Of a stretch of DNA of 64,000 nt, positions 26,589 through 34,313 are shown piece after piece. The notes below the pieces were generated by a model. The model did no database searches. It had not been told where the DNA came from and was given only the letters and a program-made list of their open reading frames with translations. A program made the position numbers and the translations under genes. The first letter of the stretch is position 1. Each line of letters begins with the position of its first letter. This DNA is from Comamonas sp. (GTDB taxonomy: Bacteria > Pseudomonadota > Gammaproteobacteria > Burkholderiales > Burkholderiaceae_C): the NCBI RefSeq assembly GCF_009360615.1, contig NZ_SPEY01000017.1, positions 1 to 64,000 of the forward strand, in the 5' to 3' direction.

Positions 26589-27944
26589 TTAAATATTATC
26601 GGACAAAGTGACAGTAGCTTGGATTAACTCAGAATTGATCCGGTCTATTTGTTTTTTTAGAGGAGCAAAAATTCTCACGAAGGAATCTTTAGATTCTTTT
26701 GACGATGGTGATTCACCTGTAAAGGTAATACTAAATAGGGGTTTAACTAAATGTAGAAGCTCTGTTTGCAGCTCAATATATTTTTCAATAAATGGAAGGA
26801 TAACTTTTGCATATTGTTTATCTAGTTCGATTACAGCATTAGTAATGGATAAGCTATCGTTTTTGAATTGCTGCACAACATCCTCAATTTTACAACTATC
26901 TGTTTCAACTGTTTTGCAAACATAAATCGAGCGGTCGGGGAGACCTAAGCTGTTTAATAAAATTTTGAAATACATTCTTTTAACAATTTGATACTTAACA
27001 ATATCATTACCCATTAATCGTTTAATAGGTGAACTGGTTATACATGCAACTTTAAAAAAAGTTTGAAATGCAGAGTTATAATGCTTGATGTACATATCAA
27101 GTAAAGCATCAATTTTTTGGCTCGCTAAATTCTGAATTTTGATAACATTGGAGATTAGTTTTAACTGTTGAGCTAATTCATGAGACATAGTTATATTAAC
27201 CATGGAGTCTTGATGTTTATCAAAATCTAAATGACCTGAACTTGCCTTAATAATATTAGAAGAATTTAGTAAATCTTCAAGGTCGATTACAACATCACGG
27301 ACTTTATGTATATCATTGATTTTGTGTGGATAAAACAGACTTATAGGCAAGCCAAACATAGTGGTGTTTTCAAATTCAATAAACTCCAACTGGTCATAGT
27401 ACTCTATGATCGTTGAGAAAATTACATTAAATGTAACTTCATGAAGTTTGTTTATGAAATATTTTGATTCATTGCCGGTCCATTCAAAGATAAATTCTAA
27501 TGAATAGAATCGATTTGGTATTTTTATTTTATCTACCGTGGGATAAGCACGAAGGTATGGCAATACATTTCCTACATCCGTGATTATTTCACCTAAAACA
27601 TCAGGGTTATTAATAATATTTATAATTTCTACAATACCTGAACTATGATTAACATTTTCTCGAATAAGAAACTTCGCAAGAGAATTTTCCATTCTTTTAG
27701 TATTGAAATCATTCAAACTAATTGCAGTCTTATCATCATTAGAAAGACTGCACAGACCATTGTATGTATTAAATCCATAGCCATGAGCAATAATTTCATA
27801 GCATTGTTTGAGAGTAGGTGATTTAAAACTTGGTTCTAATTGATTTAAGCAGTCGGTGTGTGGCAAGACTAATTTTAGTGTTGAATGTAAACGTTTTGCT
27901 TCTTTCTTTACACGACCATCTAAAGGGTGAATGTTAGTATTCAT
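26589..27944 (-). CDS. Unknown protein with possible glyoxalase-related N-terminal domain (451 aa)
   Basis: The start at 27944 (MNTNIHPLDGR) is preferred: AAGGA lies 7 nt upstream, while the 54-bp longer frame has no SD. Residues ~10-65 (KKEAKRLHSTLKL, then SPTLKQCYEIIAHGYGFNTY) follow the pattern of a small helical domain annotated as 'glyoxalase-related', common on plasmids, which pairs a KKxAKxL helix with a GF-x-x-Y/W-x-x-L end. The remaining ~380 residues are helical, Ile/Asn-rich and unassigned. It may bind nucleic acid, but this is not shown. Confidence 0.5.
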   Translation of the reverse strand: MNTNIHPLDGRVKKEAKRLHSTLKLVLPHTDCLNQLEPSFKSPTLKQCYEIIAHGYGFNTYNGLCSLSNDDKTAISLNDFNTKRMENSLAKFLIRENVNHSSGIVEIINIINNPDVLGEIITDVGNVLPYLRAYPTVDKIKIPNRFYSLEFIFEWTGNESKYFINKLHEVTFNVIFSTIIEYYDQLEFIEFENTTMFGLPISLFYPHKINDIHKVRDVVIDLEDLLNSSNIIKASSGHLDFDKHQDSMVNITMSHELAQQLKLISNVIKIQNLASQKIDALLDMYIKHYNSAFQTFFKVACITSSPIKRLMGNDIVKYQIVKRMYFKILLNSLGLPDRSIYVCKTVETDSCKIEDVVQQFKNDSLSITNAVIELDKQYAKVILPFIEKYIELQTELLHLVKPLFSITFTGESPSSKESKDSFVRIFAPLKKQIDRINSELIQATVTLSDNI

Positions 27945-28154
27945 GACGAATCCTTGATATATTCTGCAAAGGTGTGAATTTAAGCTGAGCAGGGTCAAGG
28001 CTCGGCTATATTAAATGAAATAGCTAAATGACTTTTACGTTCACACAGGTAAGGCGCACAAAACCTTTAATCAAAATAATATGATTGTAAAGATTTTGCA
28101 AATCTTTTTATAAAGGTCATGGTATTTGAAAAAGGAAAATAAAATTAAAAGAAC

Positions 28155-28186
28155 AAAAAAAAGCACTTATAAAAAGTGCTTTTATG
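28155..28186. terminator. Terminator of the H-NS-like gene
   Basis: AAGCACTT/AAGTGCTT (28161-28181, 5-nt loop) with T-runs on both strands. Confidence 0.85.
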
Positions 28187-28210
28187 GAAAGCCTACAAAT
28201 AAGAAAAGGC

Positions 28211-28780
28211 TTAAATATAAGTTTTGTATTTTTCTAAATCTTCGCCAGATGCTTCAAGTTCTTTAAACCAAAAAGGCTTACGTCCCAAACCATTCCAACG
28301 CTGTGTAGGTTTTTTAGGATTGAAAAAGTACAATTTTCGTTGATTGTCATTTTCGTTTAATTGAACCGCAAAATCTTCAATATTTACACCTTGTTCAACT
28401 TTTTCACGAATCCAATCTGGACGGCGACCAACACCAGTCCATGTGTTCATAGAGTTGTTAGGATCAATATAAAGCTTACGATATTTACCATTCTCAGAAT
28501 GACTACCGTACACGGCATCCGCACTTTCTAACACATGCGTGATCTCATCAAATGGAATATTGTAACGCTTTACAATTTCCAAAATTTTGAGAAGTGCGCC
28601 ATCTTTTTCAATCAATTTGCGTTTTTCTAGCTCTTTTGCTGCATGAGCTAACATTTGGTCAATTACACTTGATGGTAACTGACTAACATTAACAATTATG
28701 CCGGCTAAGCTATTTTGGCTTTCATTGGTGTCGAAAACAGCTTGGAGCAAATTGCTAGAATCTGATGTCTGTTTATTCAT
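28211..28780 (-). CDS. H-NS-family protein with two DNA-binding modules (189 aa)
   Basis: An N-terminal helical part (about 35-75) would serve dimerisation. Two copies of the H-NS DNA-binding module follow: YIDPNNSMNTWTGVGRRPDW (about 104-123) and FFNPKKPTQRWNGLGRKPFW (152-171). Both keep the G-x-GR-x-P-x-W loop that inserts into the minor groove of AT-rich DNA. Ordinary H-NS has one such module. On a plasmid it could silence transfer genes and hide the AT-rich plasmid from host H-NS imbalance. It is followed by its own terminator and preceded by 658 bp without genes. Confidence 0.8.
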   Translation of the reverse strand: MNKQTSDSSNLLQAVFDTNESQNSLAGIIVNVSQLPSSVIDQMLAHAAKELEKRKLIEKDGALLKILEIVKRYNIPFDEITHVLESADAVYGSHSENGKYRKLYIDPNNSMNTWTGVGRRPDWIREKVEQGVNIEDFAVQLNENDNQRKLYFFNPKKPTQRWNGLGRKPFWFKELEASGEDLEKYKTYI

Positions 28781-29438
28781 GGCTAACCCTATCTATACTG
28801 CAAACAATCCATGGCATTAAATTACCACTTATTTGCTTTATGTTCACCTAAAATTAAACTAATTTTACCTAAAATAATTGACCCAATAATTTGAACCTTA
28901 AAAGAGAAGAAATTTTTTAATATTAGATCAAATAAATACATTCAAAACCACTTTACTTAGTTTAATTTAACATATTGATTTAATGTTTAATTAAAAGAAA
29001 TGTTTGAAAAATTTTATTAATGTAAACGACCTATTAGGTCGGTTCTTGACAGAATTTGGCTCAAAACCTTATGAAAAACAAGACTCCCCCTAGTACTGCA
29101 CATAACTGAAATTATATGCAGTACTCTACATTGCCTTACTATGTAATCTTATGTAATATAATTTGATAATAGTCGTCTACCTCTAAATTGAATCCAAAGT
29201 TTTAAAATTAGAGTGGAACGACCTGTATATTTTATTCTAAATTTATAAGCTGAATTAATACTCTAAAATTTCAAATTTTAGCTATTGCGAATAAAATTTA
29301 GCTAATGCTTTAAACAGAATTTTTAAACTATTTTTGAACGTATGATAATAAAAATATAATTAAATCGTTATTCGATTTTAATAATGTTTTGACCAAACTT
29401 TGTTCTTTATATGTGGATCAGTTCACGGAAATTTAATC
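28781..29438. other. 658-bp gene-free stretch with promoter-like and inverted-repeat elements
   Basis: No gene was seen. The notable elements are an inverted repeat CGACCTA-T-TAGGTCG (29027-29041) immediately before TTGACA (29046-29051) with TATGAA about 18 bp on, a 34-bp loxP-like site (29092-29125, listed separately), and AATTTAGC near 29295. The rest is AT-rich. Confidence 0.6.
29092..29125. other. Candidate tyrosine-recombinase site (loxP-like geometry)
   Basis: Outer 9-bp arms AGTACTGCA and TGCAGTACT are perfect inverted repeats. Extending inward gives 13-bp arms with one mismatch around an asymmetric 8-bp core (ACTGAAAT), that is 13-8-13, the same layout as loxP; a 14-6-14 reading with one mismatch is equally possible. 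A tyrosine recombinase gene lies 1.3 kb away. It could alternatively be the hairpin of a small RNA transcribed from the promoter-like TTGACA at 29046. Confidence 0.5.
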
Positions 29439-30116
29439 TTATTTTAAGCTTTGTACATGTATGACCGCTACTCCAATGATTGAGATCGCATGTTCATTAG
29501 ATGTAATCTTGGGGAAATCAGGATTAAGTGAAATTAGCTCAAATTCAGGTTGTCGATAATTCGTATAGCTTAAGACTCGATATTTCTTAAAAATAACTGA
29601 ATTGTGTCCCTCACTTTCTGCTATAACAAAATCACTTGGTGCCGGCTTTGCTGTAGGATCGATGATTAGCTTATCTCCTATTTGGAAACGTGGATACATG
29701 CTCGGATCATTAACCAAAACACAAAATATTTGATCAATTGAAGCACCTGTATAATCAGTAAAAGTATAGCTCGTTGCTCTGAGTGTCCCTTTTGTATATT
29801 CTCTCCATTTCTTTGCTTGGGTCATGTTAAGAACAGGAATCATTTTTACTTGAAGTTCTGGAGGTTGTGTTTGGTCATGAACGCCTTGTATGGTTGTTGG
29901 ATTATCAAGGCTTTTTGGTGTCAGCCCAATTTTTCCCTCTAAATTTCTTGCTGAACGTTCACCAATGTTTCTGTGTCCATGAAGTATCTGTGATAAATAA
30001 CTTGCCTCTAGCCCTTTTACAGCACAAAACTCGGCGTAGTTCTTAAATTTTCCCGAATCTATATACTCACTAATAAACTTTTTTAGATTCATTCTACGAA
30101 TAATCGAAATGTCCAT
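29439..30116 (-). CDS. S24-family repressor (LexA/CI-like, self-cleaving type)
   Basis: Residues ~15-65 form an HTH (NYAEFCAVKGLEASYLSQIL, then GERSARNLEGKIGL). Residues ~92-225 are an S24 peptidase with the nucleophile Ser139 in NDPSMYP and general-base Lys177 in VIFKKYR, a spacing close to that in LexA. Such proteins repress prophage- or SOS-type genes and inactivate themselves on DNA damage. The start may be at the internal Met9 (30092). Three direct GCTAAATT repeats upstream are possible operators. The tyrosine recombinase gene lies upstream in the same direction. Confidence 0.85.
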   Translation of the reverse strand: MDISIIRRMNLKKFISEYIDSGKFKNYAEFCAVKGLEASYLSQILHGHRNIGERSARNLEGKIGLTPKSLDNPTTIQGVHDQTQPPELQVKMIPVLNMTQAKKWREYTKGTLRATSYTFTDYTGASIDQIFCVLVNDPSMYPRFQIGDKLIIDPTAKPAPSDFVIAESEGHNSVIFKKYRVLSYTNYRQPEFELISLNPDFPKITSNEHAISIIGVAVIHVQSLK

Positions 30117-30395
30117 TTGCCCGTATCACAGAATTAAAGCTAAATTCTTGCTAAATTGAATAAAATGTAAATTGCATAATGCTAATAAAATTAAGCACTT
30201 GCTAAATTATTATTGAAAAACAATGTGAAATATAAAAAATATATCAATAAAATCAATATAATAAAGTGACTAAAGGAGAACTTGAAAAAATATTCATGAT
30301 CATATTTAAATGTATGAATATAAAGCAAATATAATTATTTCAATGAGGTATAGGTTATCCAGAAGGTTAAATACCTATACTTCATTATTTTTGTA
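30117..30395. other. Repressor upstream region with GCTAAATT repeats
   Basis: GCTAAATT occurs at 30139-30146, 30150-30157 and 30201-30208. The first two are 11 bp apart, one helical turn, which is typical of cooperative repressor binding. No gene was seen in this stretch. Confidence 0.45.
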
Positions 30396-31541
30396 CTACT
30401 CTCTTTCTGATAACAATTTTGTTAATTTATCGTTTTCCTTGAGTCGATGTTCATCTGTTTCGCGTATATAGACCATGGTTGTGTTTAGATTTTTATGCCC
30501 AAGATGTTTTTGAGTAGCTACTACATCTATCCCCATATTCAGCCAATGAGTAGCACAAGTATGTCTGAATGTGTGTGGGGTTGCATTACCAAGCTCTTTT
30601 GCTATGAAGTAATCTTCACATTCCAAGGCTGCTTTTTTAAGTGATTCTTCAATAACGTAGTTGATCCCTCTATCTGAGATAGGTTTAGTTGCTTTTAAGA
30701 TACTGTTGGGTTTAAGTTTCACCGCAGGGACCACAGGTATATGTTCTTCATTTTCACTAGGCAACTCTGTTAAACCGATACTTGTTCGATAAAATTTTAA
30801 TTCATTCAACAGTTGTTCGGTCAGTAATACAGTATGTTCCCTATTACCTTTCATTAAGAAATTAAGGACCCAAACTCGCCGATTTGCTTTCTGCTCAACT
30901 GAGAAACAAGCCATATTAATTTTTGAAATAGATGAACGCCGCGCACCAGTGTAATACAAGAGATGCATTAGCCATCGATCTCTAACGGCTTTACTACGGT
31001 TATGATGGTTATTCGACTTTAAACTCTCATGCTTTAGCCAAGAGCTGAGGAAATCCCACGCATCAAAGCTCAGTGACTTGCCTGTAATGTTGTAAGAGGT
31101 ATCGACTTTGATTATGGTTGATAACGCAACCGGATTTGAGCGAATAACCCCTGCTTCTTTTATGTAACTGTAAAAGCTGTTAAGCACCATTTGACTATAT
31201 TTAACAGATTCACGTTTTAAACCTTTCAGAAGAATTTGGGTTTTTGCTGTCGGTTCACCATCTTTAGGCTTAAGCCAATCTTGATTTGGACTGAATAGTA
31301 TTCCCAGATACTCATTAATATCATTAGCAGAGATATGATCGAACCGGATGTTCTTCGAATCGCAGAATATCAAAAAACGTTTAATCTCTTTGACATAACT
31401 GGCGAGAGTATTGTCTGAATTACTACAAGTGCGTTCGATCCATGCTTTGATGACATCAACACCCGATTTCGCCCCGATCGGATTGCTTACACTCCAGTAA
31501 TCAAAATTCTCAGACAGTTCTTGCATTGTGTTAGTAGTCAT
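30396..31541 (-). CDS. Tyrosine recombinase (XerC/D-like integrase)
   Basis: The N-terminal core-binding domain (about 25-135, with TLASYVKEIKRFLIFC) is followed by the catalytic domain. Its residues are Arg201 in GARRSS, a probable Lys231 in the beta-hairpin (MKGNREH), His323 and Arg326 in HTFRHTCATHW, His349 in HLGHKN, and the nucleophile Tyr358 in TTMVYIRE. At 381 residues it is full length. Xer-type enzymes resolve plasmid dimers; others integrate elements. The candidate core site at 29092 and the lack of a flanking transposon favour dimer resolution. Confidence 0.9.
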   Translation of the reverse strand: MTTNTMQELSENFDYWSVSNPIGAKSGVDVIKAWIERTCSNSDNTLASYVKEIKRFLIFCDSKNIRFDHISANDINEYLGILFSPNQDWLKPKDGEPTAKTQILLKGLKRESVKYSQMVLNSFYSYIKEAGVIRSNPVALSTIIKVDTSYNITGKSLSFDAWDFLSSWLKHESLKSNNHHNRSKAVRDRWLMHLLYYTGARRSSISKINMACFSVEQKANRRVWVLNFLMKGNREHTVLLTEQLLNELKFYRTSIGLTELPSENEEHIPVVPAVKLKPNSILKATKPISDRGINYVIEESLKKAALECEDYFIAKELGNATPHTFRHTCATHWLNMGIDVVATQKHLGHKNLNTTMVYIRETDEHRLKENDKLTKLLSERE

Positions 31542-31697
31542 AGAGCAATAGAAACATTAAAACTTTAAAACATGTTAAAGCATAAATCTAAATAATAAAA
31601 GATTAATAAATATTATCATCATGGATTATTTGTTAAATATATTTAAAATAAAATATTTTTTAAATATAATTATTATATTGTTGAGGAATAAGATTTT

Positions 31698-32228
31698 ATG
31701 ATGCCAATGTTCTTTAAAATTTTGGGAATTGTTGCTTTGATTTTGTTAATACTAATTATTGTATTTGGACCCAACTTTAAAGCTAAGGAACTTGAACCCA
31801 ATGAAGAACAAGAAGATTCAGGGAACGAAGAATGTGCATCTGACTTTGACGGGAATGTTTCCCCTAAAAGAATTTTAACTGATAGTGAAGCTTACAATCT
31901 TGAACGAATCATTAACAACATGCCAGAAGGATTACTGATTTGTCCTCAGGTCAGTTTCAATGCTTTTATTAATTGCAAAATTACAAAACTCCGAAACCAA
32001 TTTAATCGAAAGTCGGTGGACTATTTGATCGTAGATCATGATTTCAATCCACTTCTTGTTGTTGAAATTGACGATGATTCACATACAAGTAAAAAGGTAA
32101 GAATGCGTGATTTAAAGCGGGATGAGATTGCAGCAGCAGCCGGTATACCCACACTTAGAATAACTAATAAAACTCCAACGGAAAGTCTTGAGAATCTAAT
32201 AAGGACCCATATACGAGAGGCTGCTTAA
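31698..32228 (+). CDS. Membrane-anchored DUF2726 (PD-(D/E)XK-like) protein (176 aa)
   Basis: A membrane segment at about 5-25 is followed by an acidic linker, then a DUF2726-type domain from about 65. It contains LICPQVSFNAF, FNRKSVDYLIVDHDFNPLLV and VVEIDDDSHTSKKVRMRD. The pattern Asp ... Glu-x-Asp-(Asp) with a following basic helix is that of a restriction-endonuclease-like fold. Nuclease activity is inferred, not shown. GAGGAATAAG gives the SD. It is convergent with the 138-residue gene, whose stop lies 3 bp away. Confidence 0.7.
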   Translation: MMPMFFKILGIVALILLILIIVFGPNFKAKELEPNEEQEDSGNEECASDFDGNVSPKRILTDSEAYNLERIINNMPEGLLICPQVSFNAFINCKITKLRNQFNRKSVDYLIVDHDFNPLLVVEIDDDSHTSKKVRMRDLKRDEIAAAAGIPTLRITNKTPTESLENLIRTHIREAA

Positions 32229-32231
32229 TTA

Positions 32232-32648
32232 TCAATCTTCGAGATATTCTGCTTGTGTTAGAAGTGATTGATAAATTGCTTCTCCAAGAAGCTGTTTGGA
32301 AAACATTAGTTGAGATAGATCAAAAATATACGAAATTTTATCTATGTTTAACCATAGTCGTCCTTTAGACAAAAATGAATCAATTTTGTATAAGTGTAAA
32401 GAGCTGACTAATTCTGTATCCAAGAAAGTAATACACTCCCATTCTTCCTTTTCCTTTTTTAGCAACTGGAAATAGAATAATGGAATAAAATTAATTAACT
32501 CATCCAAAAGGGTTATAAGATGAGGTGTACCATTTAAAGTAATGTTAATTTTAAAGACAATATTCCCTTTGGGATTTACAAATACCTCGCCACAAGCTCC
32601 ATCCATTGACCTAAAACTTATAGCTTCGCCTATCTTGTCTATTAACAT
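32232..32648 (-). CDS. Unknown soluble protein (138 aa)
   Basis: Beta-rich N-terminal half (GNIVFKINITLNGTPHLITLL) and helical C-terminal half, with no export signal. GGAG lies 10 nt before the ATG. No family was recognised. It is separated from the DUF4116-like gene upstream by a strong terminator, so it has its own promoter or depends on read-through. Confidence 0.55.
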   Translation of the reverse strand: MLIDKIGEAISFRSMDGACGEVFVNPKGNIVFKINITLNGTPHLITLLDELINFIPLFYFQLLKKEKEEWECITFLDTELVSSLHLYKIDSFLSKGRLWLNIDKISYIFDLSQLMFSKQLLGEAIYQSLLTQAEYLED

Positions 32649-32670
32649 TTTCGTAACTCCTATGAGTCTA

Positions 32671-32702
32671 ATAAAAAAGCGGAACTTATAAGTTCCGCTT
32701 TA
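32671..32702. terminator. Perfect 24-bp palindromic terminator
   Basis: AAGCGGAACTTA/TAAGTTCCGCTT (32677-32700) with A- and T-runs at its ends; it terminates the gene at 32707. Confidence 0.88.
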
Positions 32703-32706
32703 AAAA

Positions 32707-34194
32707 TTAGTTTGCGTTCGAGAAAATTTCAACAATTTCCTGAGGTTCCAAATAACGAGAAATAATTGGGTTATTCTCAATCAATTTACTCATAAGGACA
32801 TGGTTTTGTTGAGTTTCCCTTGGAATTGATCTAACTTGGCTAGGATATTTTTTTAAAAATATTTCTGTACGATCAATTGTTTTGGCATCATCGGTGAAAG
32901 CAATGTATGACTCAACATTTTTTTCAAAAAATATTGCTGCTTTGTCAGTCGGGATGGATTGTTTTAATAATCTGTATTCGTCTATTGAGCAGTCAAATTT
33001 TTGTAGTTGGTCCCAATCCAGTTTATCCGCTTGCGTGATTAAATAAGCGAATGACTCTCGGCTTCCAAGAAGTGACTGTCGCAATTCTTCATTATTTACA
33101 ACCTCATCAATGAAGAAATATTTTGGGAGCTGATCGATCCACCCTTCTTTAATTGCTTCTGCGACTGTTTGAACAATTCGATCTGCTCCAACAGATTTTA
33201 GTCTATTGTAAGGAAGATACCTGAAAGCCTTTTTATTCAACGTATAAGCACTGGCAATTATTTCACCGGTCCAATTGAAACTTTCTAATTTAGGATATAC
33301 GTCATTTTGAATAGCGATTTCAAAAATGTCTTTTGTGATAAAGCATGGTTGTAAATGTACTATCCACTCAGGTTTTTGTGAGAACAAATGTACGAAGGCT
33401 TCGTATTTTTCGTGATGCATCAGGACTTTTGGATCACAGTTGTCAAAAATGTATTGAGGCGAGTAACTATCAAGATTTTCAATGAAATAAATTAATTCAT
33501 TGATTCGGTGTTGATTGGGTATCAAATTTGCTGCAATGAGGTGGGTAGCCCCCTCAATTGGAAATTTTATAAGCTGCTCTATGTAAAAATCTGCATCCAA
33601 TTTACTTCGATCTATTTTGTCGAGTAAGAATGCATCTTCACTTTCTTTGGCAATTTCAATTATTTTCGAATCAATAATATTTGGTGGTACAAACTCTATG
33701 GCACGCCAATCCAGTGAAACGGCTTTTTGACAAATATAGAAATATTTAAGGTCATCACGCACATACTGTAGAGCTAGTGGTTGTTTATTTATCACCTCTT
33801 GGACTATTTCTTTAGTCTGGTGAAATTCATTCAAAAGACCGAGCAATCTAGGCTCTAGCATGACTGCTGTAGCATACATTTTTGGTTGAATGTATGAGTC
33901 GTCTAAATTTATTAAACAAAGAGGATTTGCATAAATTAAATCCCAAACATCATTTTCATTGAATACTTCGGGGGGTACATAACCTAGAAAAAGAGGATTT
34001 TTTTTGATTTCGTTAATAAAATCAGCAGATTTTAAAAAGTAAATATTAAACGCCCGATTGCTTGGATCATAAAAGCGATTTGACGTGTATTCTTTGTAAA
34101 TATTATTGCCATACGGAGGCTTGATGTTGGTCGCCAAAATTTTGCCACTGTGTAGTAGCTCGTTATAAAGCTCCTGATTTGTATTTGACTTCAT
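32707..34194 (-). CDS. DUF4116-like helical-repeat protein (495 aa)
   Basis: Repeats of about 25-50 residues carry a 'N/K-P-L-A-L-x-Y-V-x-x-x-L' core, for example KNPLFLGYVPPEVFN, ANPLCLINLDDSYI, KQPLALQYVRDDL and VSLDWRAIEFVPPNII. This is the DUF4116-type solenoid pattern of paired helices. No signal peptide or catalytic motif was seen. Two more proteins of this kind are encoded at 55359 and 55731. The gene follows the third TraG-like gene on the minus strand. It may be a scaffold or effector-like protein; its role is unknown. Confidence 0.6.
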   Translation of the reverse strand: MKSNTNQELYNELLHSGKILATNIKPPYGNNIYKEYTSNRFYDPSNRAFNIYFLKSADFINEIKKNPLFLGYVPPEVFNENDVWDLIYANPLCLINLDDSYIQPKMYATAVMLEPRLLGLLNEFHQTKEIVQEVINKQPLALQYVRDDLKYFYICQKAVSLDWRAIEFVPPNIIDSKIIEIAKESEDAFLLDKIDRSKLDADFYIEQLIKFPIEGATHLIAANLIPNQHRINELIYFIENLDSYSPQYIFDNCDPKVLMHHEKYEAFVHLFSQKPEWIVHLQPCFITKDIFEIAIQNDVYPKLESFNWTGEIIASAYTLNKKAFRYLPYNRLKSVGADRIVQTVAEAIKEGWIDQLPKYFFIDEVVNNEELRQSLLGSRESFAYLITQADKLDWDQLQKFDCSIDEYRLLKQSIPTDKAAIFFEKNVESYIAFTDDAKTIDRTEIFLKKYPSQVRSIPRETQQNHVLMSKLIENNPIISRYLEPQEIVEIFSNAN

Positions 34195-34274
34195 AATATA
34201 ATTTTCACAGCAAATAAATATAAATATTATAGTATTATTTTAATAATATAAAATAGAAATATAAATAATATTTA

Positions 34275-34301
34275 ATAAAAAATCCCCATTACGGGGATTT
34301 T
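34275..34301 (-). terminator. Terminator of the third TraG-like gene
   Basis: AAATCCCC/GGGGATTT (34280-34300, 5-nt loop), followed by T's on the minus strand. Confidence 0.8.
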
Positions 34302-34313
34302 AAGGATTCCAAT

